This document shows positions 36,397-53,031 of a stretch of DNA of 64,000 nucleotides, piece by piece; position 1 is the first letter of the stretch, and the number at the start of each line of letters is the position of its first letter. The DNA comes from Burkholderiales bacterium. GTDB taxonomy: Bacteria > Pseudomonadota > Gammaproteobacteria > Burkholderiales > Burkholderiaceae_C. The DNA lies in the NCBI GenBank assembly GCA_947474755.1, contig CANJJE010000004.1, positions 62,001-126,000 of the forward strand, in the 5' to 3' direction. The position numbers and the translations under genes are program-made. The notes beneath the pieces were generated by a model. It was not told where the DNA came from. It saw only the letters and a list, made by a program, of their open reading frames with translations, and did not search any database.

Positions 36397-37368
36397 ATGC
36401 AAAACAGTGCGTCCCTCATCGTCGTCCTTGGCACTGGCGGAACGATTGCCGGCACGGCGCCGTCGTCTGCCGATGACAGCGCTTACACCGCGGCGCAGTT
36501 GAGCATTGCCCAACTGCTGGCTGCGGTACCCGGGTTGACCGCAGCGCCAGTCGAGAGCGAGCAGGTGGCGCAGGTCGACAGCAAGGACATGAGCCATGCG
36601 ATCTGGCAGGCTCTGGCGCTGCGCGTCGCATACCACCTGGCGCGTGCGGAGGTGGCCGGCATCGTCATCACCCATGGCACCGACACGCTGGAAGAAACCG
36701 CATATTTCCTGCAACGGGTGCTGGCACCGGCCAAGCCTGTGGTGCTGACCGGTGCGATGCGCCCGGCCACTTCGGCGCAGGCTGACGGCCCGGGAAACCT
36801 GCGCGATGCAGTGATGGTGGCGCGTGAATCAAGCCGCGTCGGTCGTGCAGGCGTCGTCGCGGTGATGGACGGCACGGTGCACGGTGCGCGGCAGGTGTGC
36901 AAGGCGCATCCGACGCGGCTGGATGCGTTCGGATCCGGCGAGGCCGGTCCGCTGGGTGTCGTGCAGGGCAGCAACGTCAGTTGGCTCGCAGACCCCGCCC
37001 ATCCAGTGGCAGCCAGTGCCGACGCACCGCTCGATGCAGCACTCACGCGCAGTGTGACGCAATGGCCTCGGGTCGAGATCGTCGTGAGCCATGCTGGAGC
37101 CAGTGGTGCGGTGGTACGCGCCTTGTGCGCCGACGGCGTGCAGGGGCTGGTCGTCGCGGCCACAGGCAACGGAACCCTGCACCATGAGCTTGAAGCCGCT
37201 TTGCTCACGGCCCAGGCCCAGGGTGTGGCTGTGCGGCGCAGCGCGCGCAGTGGCAACGGGCGCGTACTCCCACCCGCAGCCCAAGGCCTGCCCGGAGCCA
37301 GCGATCTCAGTCCGGTCAAGGCGCGCATCGAGTTGATGCTCGCGTTGATGCCGTCCGGGGCACCATGA
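36397..37368 (+). CDS. L-asparaginase (type I/II fold), cytoplasmic
   Basis: A 323-residue enzyme hydrolysing L-asparagine to aspartate and ammonia. The two catalytic threonine motifs are clear: VVLGTGGTIAGTA near the N-terminus and GIVITHGTDTLEETAYFL around residue 88-105, followed by PVVLTGAMRPATSAQADGPGNLRDA with the catalytic Lys region. No signal peptide is seen, so it is likely cytoplasmic although the sequence style is near secreted type II enzymes. Start ATG 36397 places the catalytic core at residue 11. No clear Shine-Dalgarno; the upstream DNA holds a LexA-like box instead. Confidence 0.92.
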   Translation: MQNSASLIVVLGTGGTIAGTAPSSADDSAYTAAQLSIAQLLAAVPGLTAAPVESEQVAQVDSKDMSHAIWQALALRVAYHLARAEVAGIVITHGTDTLEETAYFLQRVLAPAKPVVLTGAMRPATSAQADGPGNLRDAVMVARESSRVGRAGVVAVMDGTVHGARQVCKAHPTRLDAFGSGEAGPLGVVQGSNVSWLADPAHPVAASADAPLDAALTRSVTQWPRVEIVVSHAGASGAVVRALCADGVQGLVVAATGNGTLHHELEAALLTAQAQGVAVRRSARSGNGRVLPPAAQGLPGASDLSPVKARIELMLALMPSGAP

Positions 37369-37396
37369 ACAACGGCCCCGAAGGACCGTCGTTCAT
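37365..37396. terminator. Bidirectional hairpin between asparaginase and cytochrome c genes
   Basis: A 14-bp stem with two mismatches (ATGAACAACGGCCC / GGACCGTCGTTCAT) overlaps the asparaginase stop. It faces the convergent cytochrome c gene. No long T run, so a modest terminator. Confidence 0.4.
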
Positions 37397-37431
37397 CGCC
37401 TGCCGAAGCTCTGCGTAGGCACTACGCCGGT

Positions 37432-38160
37432 TTACTGGCCTTCGCGCAGGCTGCCGGCCATGTAGTGCGCAAGGTCGTCCAGGTCTTCTGCCTTCAGGCC
37501 CGACAGCGCCTCGTTCATCGCCGATGTGTAGCCGAGCCGCGTGCCACTTTGAAAGCCCTTCAGCACGATCTGCAGGTAATCCTCGCGCTGACCGCCCAGG
37601 CGCGGGACCTGGCCACCGCCCGCGAGATCGCCGCCGTGGCAGGAGCCGCAGCGGTGTGCGGCGGCAAGTTGTCGGCCCCGCTCGAAGCGGACCGCATCAC
37701 GCGGTGTCGACGTGGCCTGCTCCCCCGGCGAGGCTGCCAGCGCCGCCGCTGGCAGCCTTGCGACGGCTTCCGAGTAGCCGCGCAGGTCGGCGTCGCTCAT
37801 CCCCTTGGCCAGCGCGCTCATGGCCGCACTCGCCGGGTGGTCGTTGCGCCGGCCATCGCGGAACAAGAAGAGCTGCGTGATGACATAGAACGAGTGCTGA
37901 CCGGCCAGCGACGGCACCAGCGGCAGCTCGCTGCGGCCCTCGCTGCCGTGACAGGCCGCGCAGTTCGTGGCGTATCGCTCGCTGTAGTCGACCACCGGCT
38001 TCGACGCCGTGGCGGGTGACGGCGTTGCATTGCGGACTGCCACTGGCTTGGAAGCCTCGGGCTTGGGCGCTGGCTGCTGCGCCCACGTTCCAGAAGCCAT
38101 CGAAATGACGCTCAGCAGCGCTGTCCACCGCCACAGCCTTGCCTTGCAGCGGAGCTTCAT
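37432..38160 (-). CDS. Dihaem cytochrome c4-type protein
   Basis: A 242-residue exported protein with an N-terminal signal peptide (residues ~1-27, cut near TWAQ). It has two CxxCH haem-binding motifs, CAACH at 67-71 and CGSCH at 171-175, arranged as two homologous class I domains, like cytochrome c4. It probably passes electrons from a periplasmic dehydrogenase to a terminal oxidase or quinone. The start overlaps the stop of the upstream sugar dehydrogenase gene by 4 bp, implying coupled expression and a partner role. Confidence 0.9.
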   Translation of the reverse strand: MKLRCKARLWRWTALLSVISMASGTWAQQPAPKPEASKPVAVRNATPSPATASKPVVDYSERYATNCAACHGSEGRSELPLVPSLAGQHSFYVITQLFLFRDGRRNDHPASAAMSALAKGMSDADLRGYSEAVARLPAAALAASPGEQATSTPRDAVRFERGRQLAAAHRCGSCHGGDLAGGGQVPRLGGQREDYLQIVLKGFQSGTRLGYTSAMNEALSGLKAEDLDDLAHYMAGSLREGQ

Positions 38161-39368
38161 TTACCGGCGTAGGTGATGCGGTAGATCGCGCCGTTGTGGT
38201 CGTCACTCACCAGCAATGAGCCGTCCTTCATCACCAGCACGTCGGCCGGCCGGCCGAGGAACTGATTGTTTTCGACCAGGCCGGTGAGGAAGGGCTCGAC
38301 ACGCGACACACCGCCCTTGCCATCAGGGAAAGCCACCACCACATCCGCGGCATTCTTCAGCGTTCGATTCCACGGGCCGTGGCGGGCGATGAAGATCGCA
38401 CCCTGATACTTCGCCGGGAACATCTTGCCGCTGTAGAAGCGCATGCCCAGCGGTGCTGAGTGCGCACCCAGCTTGGCGGCGGGTTTCACGTAATCGCTGC
38501 AGTTCTTGCCCCAGCCCAGCTCGGGATCGGCAAAGTCACCGGAGTGGCAGTAGGGGTAGCCGAAGTGCTGTTTGCCAGGCTGCGTGACGACGTTCAGTTC
38601 GTCTTCCGGAAGGTCTTCGCTCAGCCAGTCGCGCTGGTTGTCGGTGAACCACAGGTGACCGGTCTTGGGCTGGAAATCGAAGCCCACCGTGTTGCGCATC
38701 CCGTGTGCCACCACCTCGACGCCTGAGCCATCGAGGTTCATGCGGAAGATCTTCGTGTAGCGGTCGTCGCTCTCGCAGATGTTGCACGGCGCGCCCACCG
38801 GCACGTACAGCTTGTTGTCGGGGCCGACCTTGATGAACTTCCAGCCGTGTGGCACGTCACCCGGCAGCTTGTCGTAGACCATCACCGGCGCCGGCAGCTT
38901 GTCGAGATGCGCCTCGATGTCGTCATAGCGCACGATGTCCTTCGGCGTCGCCAGGTACAGGCTGCCCTTGTGGTACTCGATGCCGCTCGGCAGGAATAGC
39001 TTCTCAGCGAGCGTCTTCACCTCGCGCTGGCCGCCCTTGTCGACCACCGCGTAGAGCTTGCCGGCGACGAACAGGCTGCTGACGAAGATCGTGCCCTTGT
39101 CGCCCTCGCGCATGCTGCGTGCATCGAGGATGTTGCTGACGAAGATCTCGGCCTTGAAGCCCGGCGGCAGCTTGATCTTGTCGATCGGCAACTGGTCGGC
39201 CGCGGTCGGGATCGGGAAGGCCGGCACGGGCGCCATCTTGTCGGCCACCTGGTTTTTCGGCCGCCCCTTGGCCCAGAAGGGTTCTTCGGCGGGCGCGGTC
39301 TGGGCAAAAACCGTGGTGGCAGTCAGCAAAGCTGCTGTCAGCGCAGCCACATGGAAGCGGTATTTCAT
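38157..39368 (-). CDS. Periplasmic PQQ-dependent sugar (sorbosone-type) dehydrogenase
   Basis: A 403-residue secreted beta-propeller enzyme. It has a signal peptide (MKYRFHVAALTAALLTATTVFAQ) cut near residue 23. The family blocks are present: LPSGIEYHKGSLYLATP, DVPHGWKFIKVGPDNKLYVPVGAPCNICESDD, GMRNTVGFDFQPKTGHLWFTDNQRDWL and LVSDDHNGAIYRITYAGK at the C-terminus. These resemble L-sorbosone dehydrogenase. It ends in a 4-nt overlap with the dihaem cytochrome c gene, likely its electron acceptor. ATG 39368 is preceded by a good Shine-Dalgarno (GAGGAG). Confidence 0.9.
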   Translation of the reverse strand: MKYRFHVAALTAALLTATTVFAQTAPAEEPFWAKGRPKNQVADKMAPVPAFPIPTAADQLPIDKIKLPPGFKAEIFVSNILDARSMREGDKGTIFVSSLFVAGKLYAVVDKGGQREVKTLAEKLFLPSGIEYHKGSLYLATPKDIVRYDDIEAHLDKLPAPVMVYDKLPGDVPHGWKFIKVGPDNKLYVPVGAPCNICESDDRYTKIFRMNLDGSGVEVVAHGMRNTVGFDFQPKTGHLWFTDNQRDWLSEDLPEDELNVVTQPGKQHFGYPYCHSGDFADPELGWGKNCSDYVKPAAKLGAHSAPLGMRFYSGKMFPAKYQGAIFIARHGPWNRTLKNAADVVVAFPDGKGGVSRVEPFLTGLVENNQFLGRPADVLVMKDGSLLVSDDHNGAIYRITYAGK

Positions 39369-39606
39369 GATGGTCTCCTCTACGGATGAGTCAGGGGCTC
39401 GACGGATTGGGCGCATCCCCCGCGCGGTCAAACTGCGTTTGTACCATCGGATGTGCGCATGGCCCAGGCGAGTGCGGCCGCCGGTCTCGGCCGCCCGCGC
39501 GGTCTTGCCGGGCCACTGGCGGAATCAAGCGACTTTCGGCGTCACGTCGATGTTGCAGCGTGTCGGGCCGCTTGGTCGCATCTCCGCTTCGCGCCATCGT
39601 GACGCT

Positions 39607-41625
<2,019 letters not shown>

Positions 41626-41629
41626 GGCC

Positions 41630-42535
41630 TCACGCCCTCCAGGTTTCGCTGCGCCTGGACCAGCGCATCAGCGCCTCGCGGGTGACCAGCAACACGGCGT
41701 CATCGCCGGCACTGGTCTCCAGCCAGGCCGCTTCCAGGCGCCGGAAGGCCGCCTCGAAATGTCGGCGCTCGTTGCCGACCTCGAGAACCAGCACGCCGAT
41801 GTCGCTGAGCTTGGCTGCGGCCTCGTCGATGATGCGGCGCACCAGGTCCATGCCGTCCTCGCCACCCGCCAGCGCCAGCGCGGGCTCGTGCCGGTATTCC
41901 TCGGGCAGCGCAGCCATGCTGCTGGCGTTGACGTAAGGCGGGTTGCACAGGATCAGGTCGTACGGGCCGTGCACGCTGTTCAACAGGTCCGACTTCATCA
42001 GCGAGATGCGCTTGCCCAGCTTGTGCTTGTCGACATTGATCTTCGCGACCTCGAGTGCGTCGTCGGACAGGTCGCAGGCATCGACCTCGATTTCGGGATA
42101 GGCAAGCGCCGCGATCACCGCCAGGCTGCCGTTGCCGGTGCACAGGTCAAGCACGCGCTGGGTGCGGTCGGACAGCCAGGCGTCAAGCGTGCCCTGCTCT
42201 TCGCCGTCGACCAGCAGTTCGGCGATGAACGAGCGCGGCACGATCGTGCGCTCGTCGACGTAGAACGGCACGTTCTGCAGCCACGCTTCGCGCGTCAGAT
42301 AGGCGGCTGGCTGGCGGGTCTCGATGCGGCGCGTCACCAGTGGCGCCGCCTTTGCCTCCTCGTCGGCCGACAGCTCGCGCTTCGCGTGCAATTCCAGCGC
42401 ATCAAGGTCCATGCCCAGGCTCCACAGCACCAGCCAGGCAGCCTCGTCGAAGGCGTTGGCCGTGCCGTGCCCAAACGAAACGCCCGCCTTTTTGAGGCGG
42501 GCGGCTTCGCGCGTGATCAGGTCGAGGAGGGTCAT
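41630..42535 (-). CDS. prmB: Ribosomal protein L3 glutamine methyltransferase
   Basis: A 301-residue cytoplasmic SAM-dependent enzyme that methylates the glutamine of ribosomal protein L3. It has the PrmB-type hallmark DERTIVPRSFIAELLVDG, a SAM site VLDLCTGNGSLAVIAAL, and the NPPY catalytic motif (LILCNPPYVNASSM). The N-terminal helical domain (~1-75) fits PrmB rather than PrmC. It lies 4 bp upstream of the ABC-F gene and 45 bp downstream of the PilU-like gene. Confidence 0.94.
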   Translation of the reverse strand: MTLLDLITREAARLKKAGVSFGHGTANAFDEAAWLVLWSLGMDLDALELHAKRELSADEEAKAAPLVTRRIETRQPAAYLTREAWLQNVPFYVDERTIVPRSFIAELLVDGEEQGTLDAWLSDRTQRVLDLCTGNGSLAVIAALAYPEIEVDACDLSDDALEVAKINVDKHKLGKRISLMKSDLLNSVHGPYDLILCNPPYVNASSMAALPEEYRHEPALALAGGEDGMDLVRRIIDEAAAKLSDIGVLVLEVGNERRHFEAAFRRLEAAWLETSAGDDAVLLVTREALMRWSRRSETWRA

Positions 42536-42580
42536 CGAGTCGTTGCGTCCAGTGTCATGTTGTCAGCGTTTGCCGAGGCG

Positions 42581-43768
42581 TCACAAGCCCTGCCGTGGTG
42601 GCGGGCGGATGGTCAGCTGCTCCGGGCGGACGTCGAGCGTGATTTCGGTGAAGCTGGCACCGTCTTCCGGTTCGGGTTTCTTGGCGGCGATGCGCGACAC
42701 CGGCGACATGTCGTTCTGCAGGCGCCACATCAGGTTGGTCGGAGAGTCGGCAAAGGCCAGGCCCTCTTCCCGTGAGATCGTGCCCTGCGTGATCAGGCGT
42801 GCGAGGTCCTGCTCGAAGGTTTGCGAGCCTTCGGCGAGGGATTTCTCCATCGCCTCGCGCACGCCGCCGAAATCGCCGGCATTGATCAGGTCGGAAACCA
42901 GCTTGGTGTTCAGCATCACCTCGACTGCGGGAATCCGCCCACCCACCGTGGCGCGCACCAGCCGCTGTGACACGATGGCACGCAGTCCCGATGACAGATC
43001 CGACAGCAGCGCGGGGCGTGACTCGGGTGTGTAGAAGGACAGGATGCGGCCCAGCGCCTGGTAACTGTTGTTCGCATGCAGAGTCGACAGCACCAGGTGA
43101 CCCGACAGCGCGTACGAGATCGCTGCCGTCATCGTTTCGCGATCACGGATTTCGCCGATCAGGATGCAGTCCGGCGCTTGCCTCAGGGCATTTCGCAGTC
43201 CGACCTGCAGCGACTGCGTGTCGCGCCCGACCTCGCGCTGGTTGACCACCGATTTCTTGTTGGTGAACAGGAATTCGATCGGGTCCTCGATCGTGAGGAT
43301 GTGGCCGGCCATCTGCTGGTTGCGTTGCTCCAGCATCGCGGCCAGCGTGGTGCTTTTGCCCGCGCCGGTCGAGCCGACCATCAGGATCAGGCCGCGCTTT
43401 TGCATGACCAGCGTATTCAGCACCGGCGGCACCTGCAGGCTTTCCAGCGTGGGGATGTGGAATGGAATGCAGCGGAATACCGCGGCGATCGAGCCGCGCT
43501 GCTTGAAGCCGCTCACCCGGAAGCTGCCGACGCCCGGCAAGCTGATACCGACGTTCAATTCGCCGGTGTCTTCGAGTTCCTCGAGTTGCAGGGGCGTCAG
43601 CACCTCGGCCAGCAACTGGCGGGGCTGCCCCAGGGTCAGCGGCTGGTCGCTCAGCTGGGTCATTTGACCGTTGATCTTGATGAGGATCGGCGTGTTGGCT
43701 GACAGGTAGATGTCGGAGGCTTTCTTCTCCGACATGAGCTTCAGCACACGCTCCATGTTTCCGCTCAT
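42581..43768 (-). CDS. PilT/PilU-family twitching-motility ATPase (PilU-like)
   Basis: A 395-residue cytoplasmic secretion ATPase that powers type IV pilus retraction. Order: N-terminal PAS-like domain, Walker A MVGSTGAGKSTTL, Asp box and Walker B region (ILTIEDPIEFLF, QAPDCILIGEIRDRETM, HLVLSTLHANNS), then a C-terminal domain with GRIPAVEVMLN. The tail of ~40 extra residues after DMSPV resembles PilU rather than PilT. The ATG at 43768 gives MSGNMERVLKLMSEKKASDIYL. A second retraction ATPase usually accompanies a separate pilT, not present here. Lies 29 bp after dapD. Confidence 0.88.
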   Translation of the reverse strand: MSGNMERVLKLMSEKKASDIYLSANTPILIKINGQMTQLSDQPLTLGQPRQLLAEVLTPLQLEELEDTGELNVGISLPGVGSFRVSGFKQRGSIAAVFRCIPFHIPTLESLQVPPVLNTLVMQKRGLILMVGSTGAGKSTTLAAMLEQRNQQMAGHILTIEDPIEFLFTNKKSVVNQREVGRDTQSLQVGLRNALRQAPDCILIGEIRDRETMTAAISYALSGHLVLSTLHANNSYQALGRILSFYTPESRPALLSDLSSGLRAIVSQRLVRATVGGRIPAVEVMLNTKLVSDLINAGDFGGVREAMEKSLAEGSQTFEQDLARLITQGTISREEGLAFADSPTNLMWRLQNDMSPVSRIAAKKPEPEDGASFTEITLDVRPEQLTIRPPPRQGL

Positions 43769-43797
43769 CGAGTGTCTCCTGGTCGACGCTGCGATGT

Positions 43798-44619
43798 TCA
43801 GGCGCGCAGCAGGTCGTTGAGGCTGGTCTTGGCGCGGGTCTGAGCGTCGACCTTCTTGACGATCACAGCGCAGTACAGGCTGTGGGTGCCATCGGCGCTG
43901 GGCAGGTTGCCGCTGACCACCACCGAGCCCGCCGGCACACGGCCGTAGCTGACCTCGCCCGTGGCGCGGTCGTAGATCTTGGTGCTCTGGCCGATGTACA
44001 CCCCCATGCTGATCACCGAGTTTTCCTCGACGATCACGCCTTCGACGATCTCCGAGCGCGCACCGATGAAGCAGTTGTCCTCGATGATGGTCGGGTTGGC
44101 CTGCAAGGGCTCCAGCACGCCGCCGATGCCGACGCCGCCGCTCAGGTGCACGTTCTTGCCGATCTGCGCGCAGGAGCCCACGGTGGCCCAGGCGTCGACC
44201 ATCGAGTTCTCGTCGACATAGGCGCCGATATTGACGAAGCTGGGCATGAGTACCACGTTCCTGGCGAGGAAGCTGCCATGCCGCGCGACCGCCGGCGGCA
44301 CGATGCGCACGCCCGATGCGCGCACCACGGCTTCGTCGCTGTGCGAGAACTTCGTCTTCACCTTGTCGAAGAAGGTGAGATCGCCCGCGTGCATCAGTTC
44401 GTTGTCGTTCAGGCGGAAAGACAGCAGCACCGCCTTCTTGACCCATTGGTTCACCGTCCACTGGCCGACGCCCTGACGGTCGGCGACGCGGATGCGGCCC
44501 TCGTTCAGGTCGCAGAGCACCGACTCGACGGCCTCGCTGACCTCCGGATGGCTGGTGGTGGTCAGGCTGGCGCGGTTCTCCCACGCGGCTTCGATGATGC
44601 TCTGGAGGTTGGCGGTCAT
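43798..44619 (-). CDS. dapD: Tetrahydrodipicolinate N-succinyltransferase
   Basis: A 273-residue cytoplasmic enzyme of lysine/diaminopimelate synthesis, transferring succinyl from succinyl-CoA to tetrahydrodipicolinate. The left-handed beta-helix hexapeptide repeats span about 100-220 ([51 protein letters not shown] and onward). The N-terminal helical part begins [17 protein letters not shown], so ATG 44619 is chosen over a start 7 codons upstream. Length equals E. coli DapD. It is 45 bp downstream of dapC. Confidence 0.97.
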   Translation of the reverse strand: MTANLQSIIEAAWENRASLTTTSHPEVSEAVESVLCDLNEGRIRVADRQGVGQWTVNQWVKKAVLLSFRLNDNELMHAGDLTFFDKVKTKFSHSDEAVVRASGVRIVPPAVARHGSFLARNVVLMPSFVNIGAYVDENSMVDAWATVGSCAQIGKNVHLSGGVGIGGVLEPLQANPTIIEDNCFIGARSEIVEGVIVEENSVISMGVYIGQSTKIYDRATGEVSYGRVPAGSVVVSGNLPSADGTHSLYCAVIVKKVDAQTRAKTSLNDLLRA

Positions 44620-44664
44620 GGGCGGTTCAAAAGGGTTCAAGTAGGGCGTCGCGAGACGGTGAGC

Positions 44665-45876
44665 TCAGCGGCTGCGCAGCGATCTGGCGCAGGCCACGAT
44701 GCGCTGGGCGGCTTCGTGGCAGTCGCTCGCTTCAGACACCAGCGCCAGGCGAATTCGCCCGGCACCCGGATTCACCCCATCGACCTCGCGGGCCAACAGG
44801 CTGCCTGGCAGCACCGCCACATTGTATTGAGCGAGCAACTCGAGTGCGAATGCCACGTCGTCACCGCCGGGCGCGAGTCGCGAGGCATCAGCCCACAGGT
44901 AGAAACCTGCGTCGGGCAGCGACACATCCATCACCGTGGACAGCAGCGGCGTGACCTGAGCGAACTTCTGCCTGTATTGTTCGCGGTTGGCGATCACATG
45001 CGCCTCGTCGTTCCAGGCCGCGATGCTGGCCGCCTGCACCGTTGGGCTCATCGCGCTGCCGTGGTAGGTGCGGTACAGCAGAAAGGCTTTCAGGATGTCG
45101 GCATCGCCAGCGACGAAGCCGCTGCGCATGCCGGGCACGTTCGAGCGCTTCGACAGGCTGGTGAACGCGACGAGCCTGCGGAAGTCGTTGCGGCCCAGAT
45201 GCACCGCCGCTTCCAGCGAGCCCAGCGGCGGCACGTCGCGGAAATAGATCTCCGAATAGCACTCGTCCGATGCGATCACGAAGCCGTGCTGGTCGCTCAG
45301 CTCGAACAGCTTCTGCCATTCGGCCAGCGGCATCACCGCGCCAGTCGGGTTGCCGGGCGAGCAGACGTACAGCAGTTGCGTGCGCGCCCAGGTGGACTCG
45401 GGCACTGAGGCCCAGTCCGCCGCAAACTGGCGGCTCGGGTCGCTGTTGACGAATGCCACTCGGGCTCCGGCCAGCAAGGCCGCGCCTTCATAGATTTGAT
45501 AGAACGGGTTCGGGCAGACGACGGTGGCACCCTCGCGTGTCGGGTCGATCACCGTCTGCGCCAGCGCAAACAGCGCCTCCCGCGATCCGTTCACTGGCAG
45601 CACCTGGCGTGTTTCATCGACCGTGACCCCATAGCGGCGGGTGACCCATTGCGCGATCGCGGTTCGCAGCGCGGGTTCACCGGCGGTGGCCGGGTAGCTG
45701 GCCAGGCCCTTCAGGTTGGCGATCATGGCGTCGGTGACCAGCGAGGGCGTCGGGTGCTTCGGTTCGCCGATCCCCAGGCTGATCGGCTTGAAGGCAGCGT
45801 TCGGGGTGATCTGTCGGGTGAGTGCTCGCAGGCGCTCAAAAGGGTAGGGCTGCAGCGAGCCGAGCAGGGGGTTCAT
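44665..45876 (-). CDS. dapC: Succinyldiaminopimelate transaminase
   Basis: A 403-residue PLP-dependent class I/II aminotransferase converting N-succinyl-2-amino-6-ketopimelate to N-succinyl-LL-diaminopimelate. Features: GIGEPKHPTPSLV, VNGSREALFALAQ, CSPGNPTGAVMPLAEW, ASDECYSEIY and the PLP lysine in SLSKRSNVPGMRSGF. This GSREA/EPKHPTP combination is DapC-specific and it adjoins dapD. The ATG at 45876 (MNPLLGSLQPYPFERLRAL) is chosen. Divergent from smc. Confidence 0.95.
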   Translation of the reverse strand: MNPLLGSLQPYPFERLRALTRQITPNAAFKPISLGIGEPKHPTPSLVTDAMIANLKGLASYPATAGEPALRTAIAQWVTRRYGVTVDETRQVLPVNGSREALFALAQTVIDPTREGATVVCPNPFYQIYEGAALLAGARVAFVNSDPSRQFAADWASVPESTWARTQLLYVCSPGNPTGAVMPLAEWQKLFELSDQHGFVIASDECYSEIYFRDVPPLGSLEAAVHLGRNDFRRLVAFTSLSKRSNVPGMRSGFVAGDADILKAFLLYRTYHGSAMSPTVQAASIAAWNDEAHVIANREQYRQKFAQVTPLLSTVMDVSLPDAGFYLWADASRLAPGGDDVAFALELLAQYNVAVLPGSLLAREVDGVNPGAGRIRLALVSEASDCHEAAQRIVACARSLRSR

Positions 45877-46068
45877 CGCCGAATTATCAGGGGGTGGCCG
45901 TGGCATTCGTGACGGCCGGTAACGCGCGGTCAGAGCGGGAATTTCTCACACCGTCGATGCTATGATCCTGCGCTGTTGCAAGCCCCGTGAACTCGGGTTT
46001 TCAGTAGAAAAATCAACGACTTACGTGCTCTATCGGCTGATGGGGCGCGCTGGAATCCGCTCTCGTCC

Positions 46069-49590
<3,522 letters not shown>

Positions 49591-49687
49591 GACCACCCGG
49601 CCGCCACGGTTCACGAAAGGAACCTCGTGGGTTCCGGGTCTCTGGCTCCCGCCTGGCGAGACCGCACGCAGTGCGAAAGGTGCCCCA

Positions 49688-50797
49688 ATGACAGACAACC
49701 TCACGCTGGCACTGGCCGTGCTCGCAGGCGCGGTGCTGATCGGTGTGGTCGTCCACGGCGCGTGGCAGGCGCGCAAGGCCGGGCCGAAGAAGGCTGACTT
49801 GACGACTGCGAGCGCCGAGCCCCGCGAGCCTGTGTTGGGTGCGGTTCCCCAAGACATGGTGCCTGGCGAGTACGCGCCGCACGACGAGCCGAACGGCCGC
49901 GTCGCGCCACATCTCGGCGATGCCTCGCAGTCGCTGGACAGCGCCGTGGCCGGCCGCTCGCTGCTGCGCCGCGCCGCGCCGCGGGTCGATGCGCTGATCG
50001 ATGTGATCGTGCCGATCACTCTGGAGGCACCCGTCACTGGCGATGCCGTGCTGTCGCACTTGCCCGGCAGCCGACGTGCGGGCAGCAAGCCGTTCTTGAT
50101 CGAGGGCCTGAATGCCGACAGCGGCGAGTGGGAGCCGCCATTGGCGGGACAGCGCTACGGCGAACTGCAGGCCGGCCTGCAACTGGCCAACCGCATCGGC
50201 GCCCTGAACGAGATCGAGTACTCGGAATTCGTGCAGAAGCTCGAAGTCTTTGCCGACGCGGTTGGCGCGATGGCAGACTTCCCCGACATGCGCGAGGTCG
50301 CAGCGCGCGCGCGCGAGCTCGACGCCTTTGCCGGTGATCACGATGCGCAGATGGCCGTGCGACTGCGCGCCCGCAGCGCTGCCTGGAGCATCGGCTACGT
50401 GGTGCAGCAGGCCTCGCGCCACGGCTTCGTGCCCGGTGTGTTGCCGGGCCGGCTGATCCTGCCGTCGGCTGAAGACGGTGCACCGCCAGTGCTGACCCTC
50501 GGTTTCGATTCGCAGGCCGCGCTGTCTGACGACCCGAACACCGCGGCCCTGCGCGAGCTGGCGCTGGGCTTCGATGTGGCGCAGACCGCTCCCTCGGCGG
50601 CGCCGTTTGCGGCCTGGCAGGTCAGCGCTTTGGGGCTGTCGCAGGACCTCGATGCCGACATCGTCGACGACCGTGGCCAGCCGTTGACGGCCGAGGGTTT
50701 CGCCTTCATCGACAGTGAACTGGTGCGCTTGTATGCCGCCTTGCAGGCGCGCGATCTGGCCGCAGGCTCTGCGGTGGCGCGGCGCCTGTTCAGCTGA
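49688..50797 (+). CDS. zipA: ZipA-like cell-division protein
   Basis: A 369-residue membrane-anchored protein. One N-terminal hydrophobic segment (LALAVLAGAVLIGVVVHGAW, residues ~6-25) anchors it, followed by a charged/Pro linker and a C-terminal domain of ~220 residues with the ZipA-C type sequence. ZipA binds FtsZ and tethers the Z ring in E. coli. Gene order smc-zipA-ligA agrees with the zipA-ligA pairing elsewhere. Sequence is divergent from enteric ZipA, so confidence rests partly on context. Confidence 0.8.
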   Translation: MTDNLTLALAVLAGAVLIGVVVHGAWQARKAGPKKADLTTASAEPREPVLGAVPQDMVPGEYAPHDEPNGRVAPHLGDASQSLDSAVAGRSLLRRAAPRVDALIDVIVPITLEAPVTGDAVLSHLPGSRRAGSKPFLIEGLNADSGEWEPPLAGQRYGELQAGLQLANRIGALNEIEYSEFVQKLEVFADAVGAMADFPDMREVAARARELDAFAGDHDAQMAVRLRARSAAWSIGYVVQQASRHGFVPGVLPGRLILPSAEDGAPPVLTLGFDSQAALSDDPNTAALRELALGFDVAQTAPSAAPFAAWQVSALGLSQDLDADIVDDRGQPLTAEGFAFIDSELVRLYAALQARDLAAGSAVARRLFS

Positions 50798-52939
<2,142 letters not shown>

Positions 52940-52986
52940 TTCACGCTGCCGCTGATCGGCTGGCTGCGCAAACGAGCAACGCCAAG

Positions 52987-53015
52987 AAAAAGGCCCGCAT
53001 CAAGCGGGCCTTTTT
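52987..53015. terminator. Bidirectional intrinsic terminator between ligA and acnB
   Basis: A 12-bp stem AAAAAGGCCCGC / GCGGGCCTTTTT with a 5-nt loop and A/T flanks works on both strands, ending ligA (plus) and acnB (minus). Confidence 0.9.
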
Positions 53016-53031
53016 GTTGATCAACAGCCGA

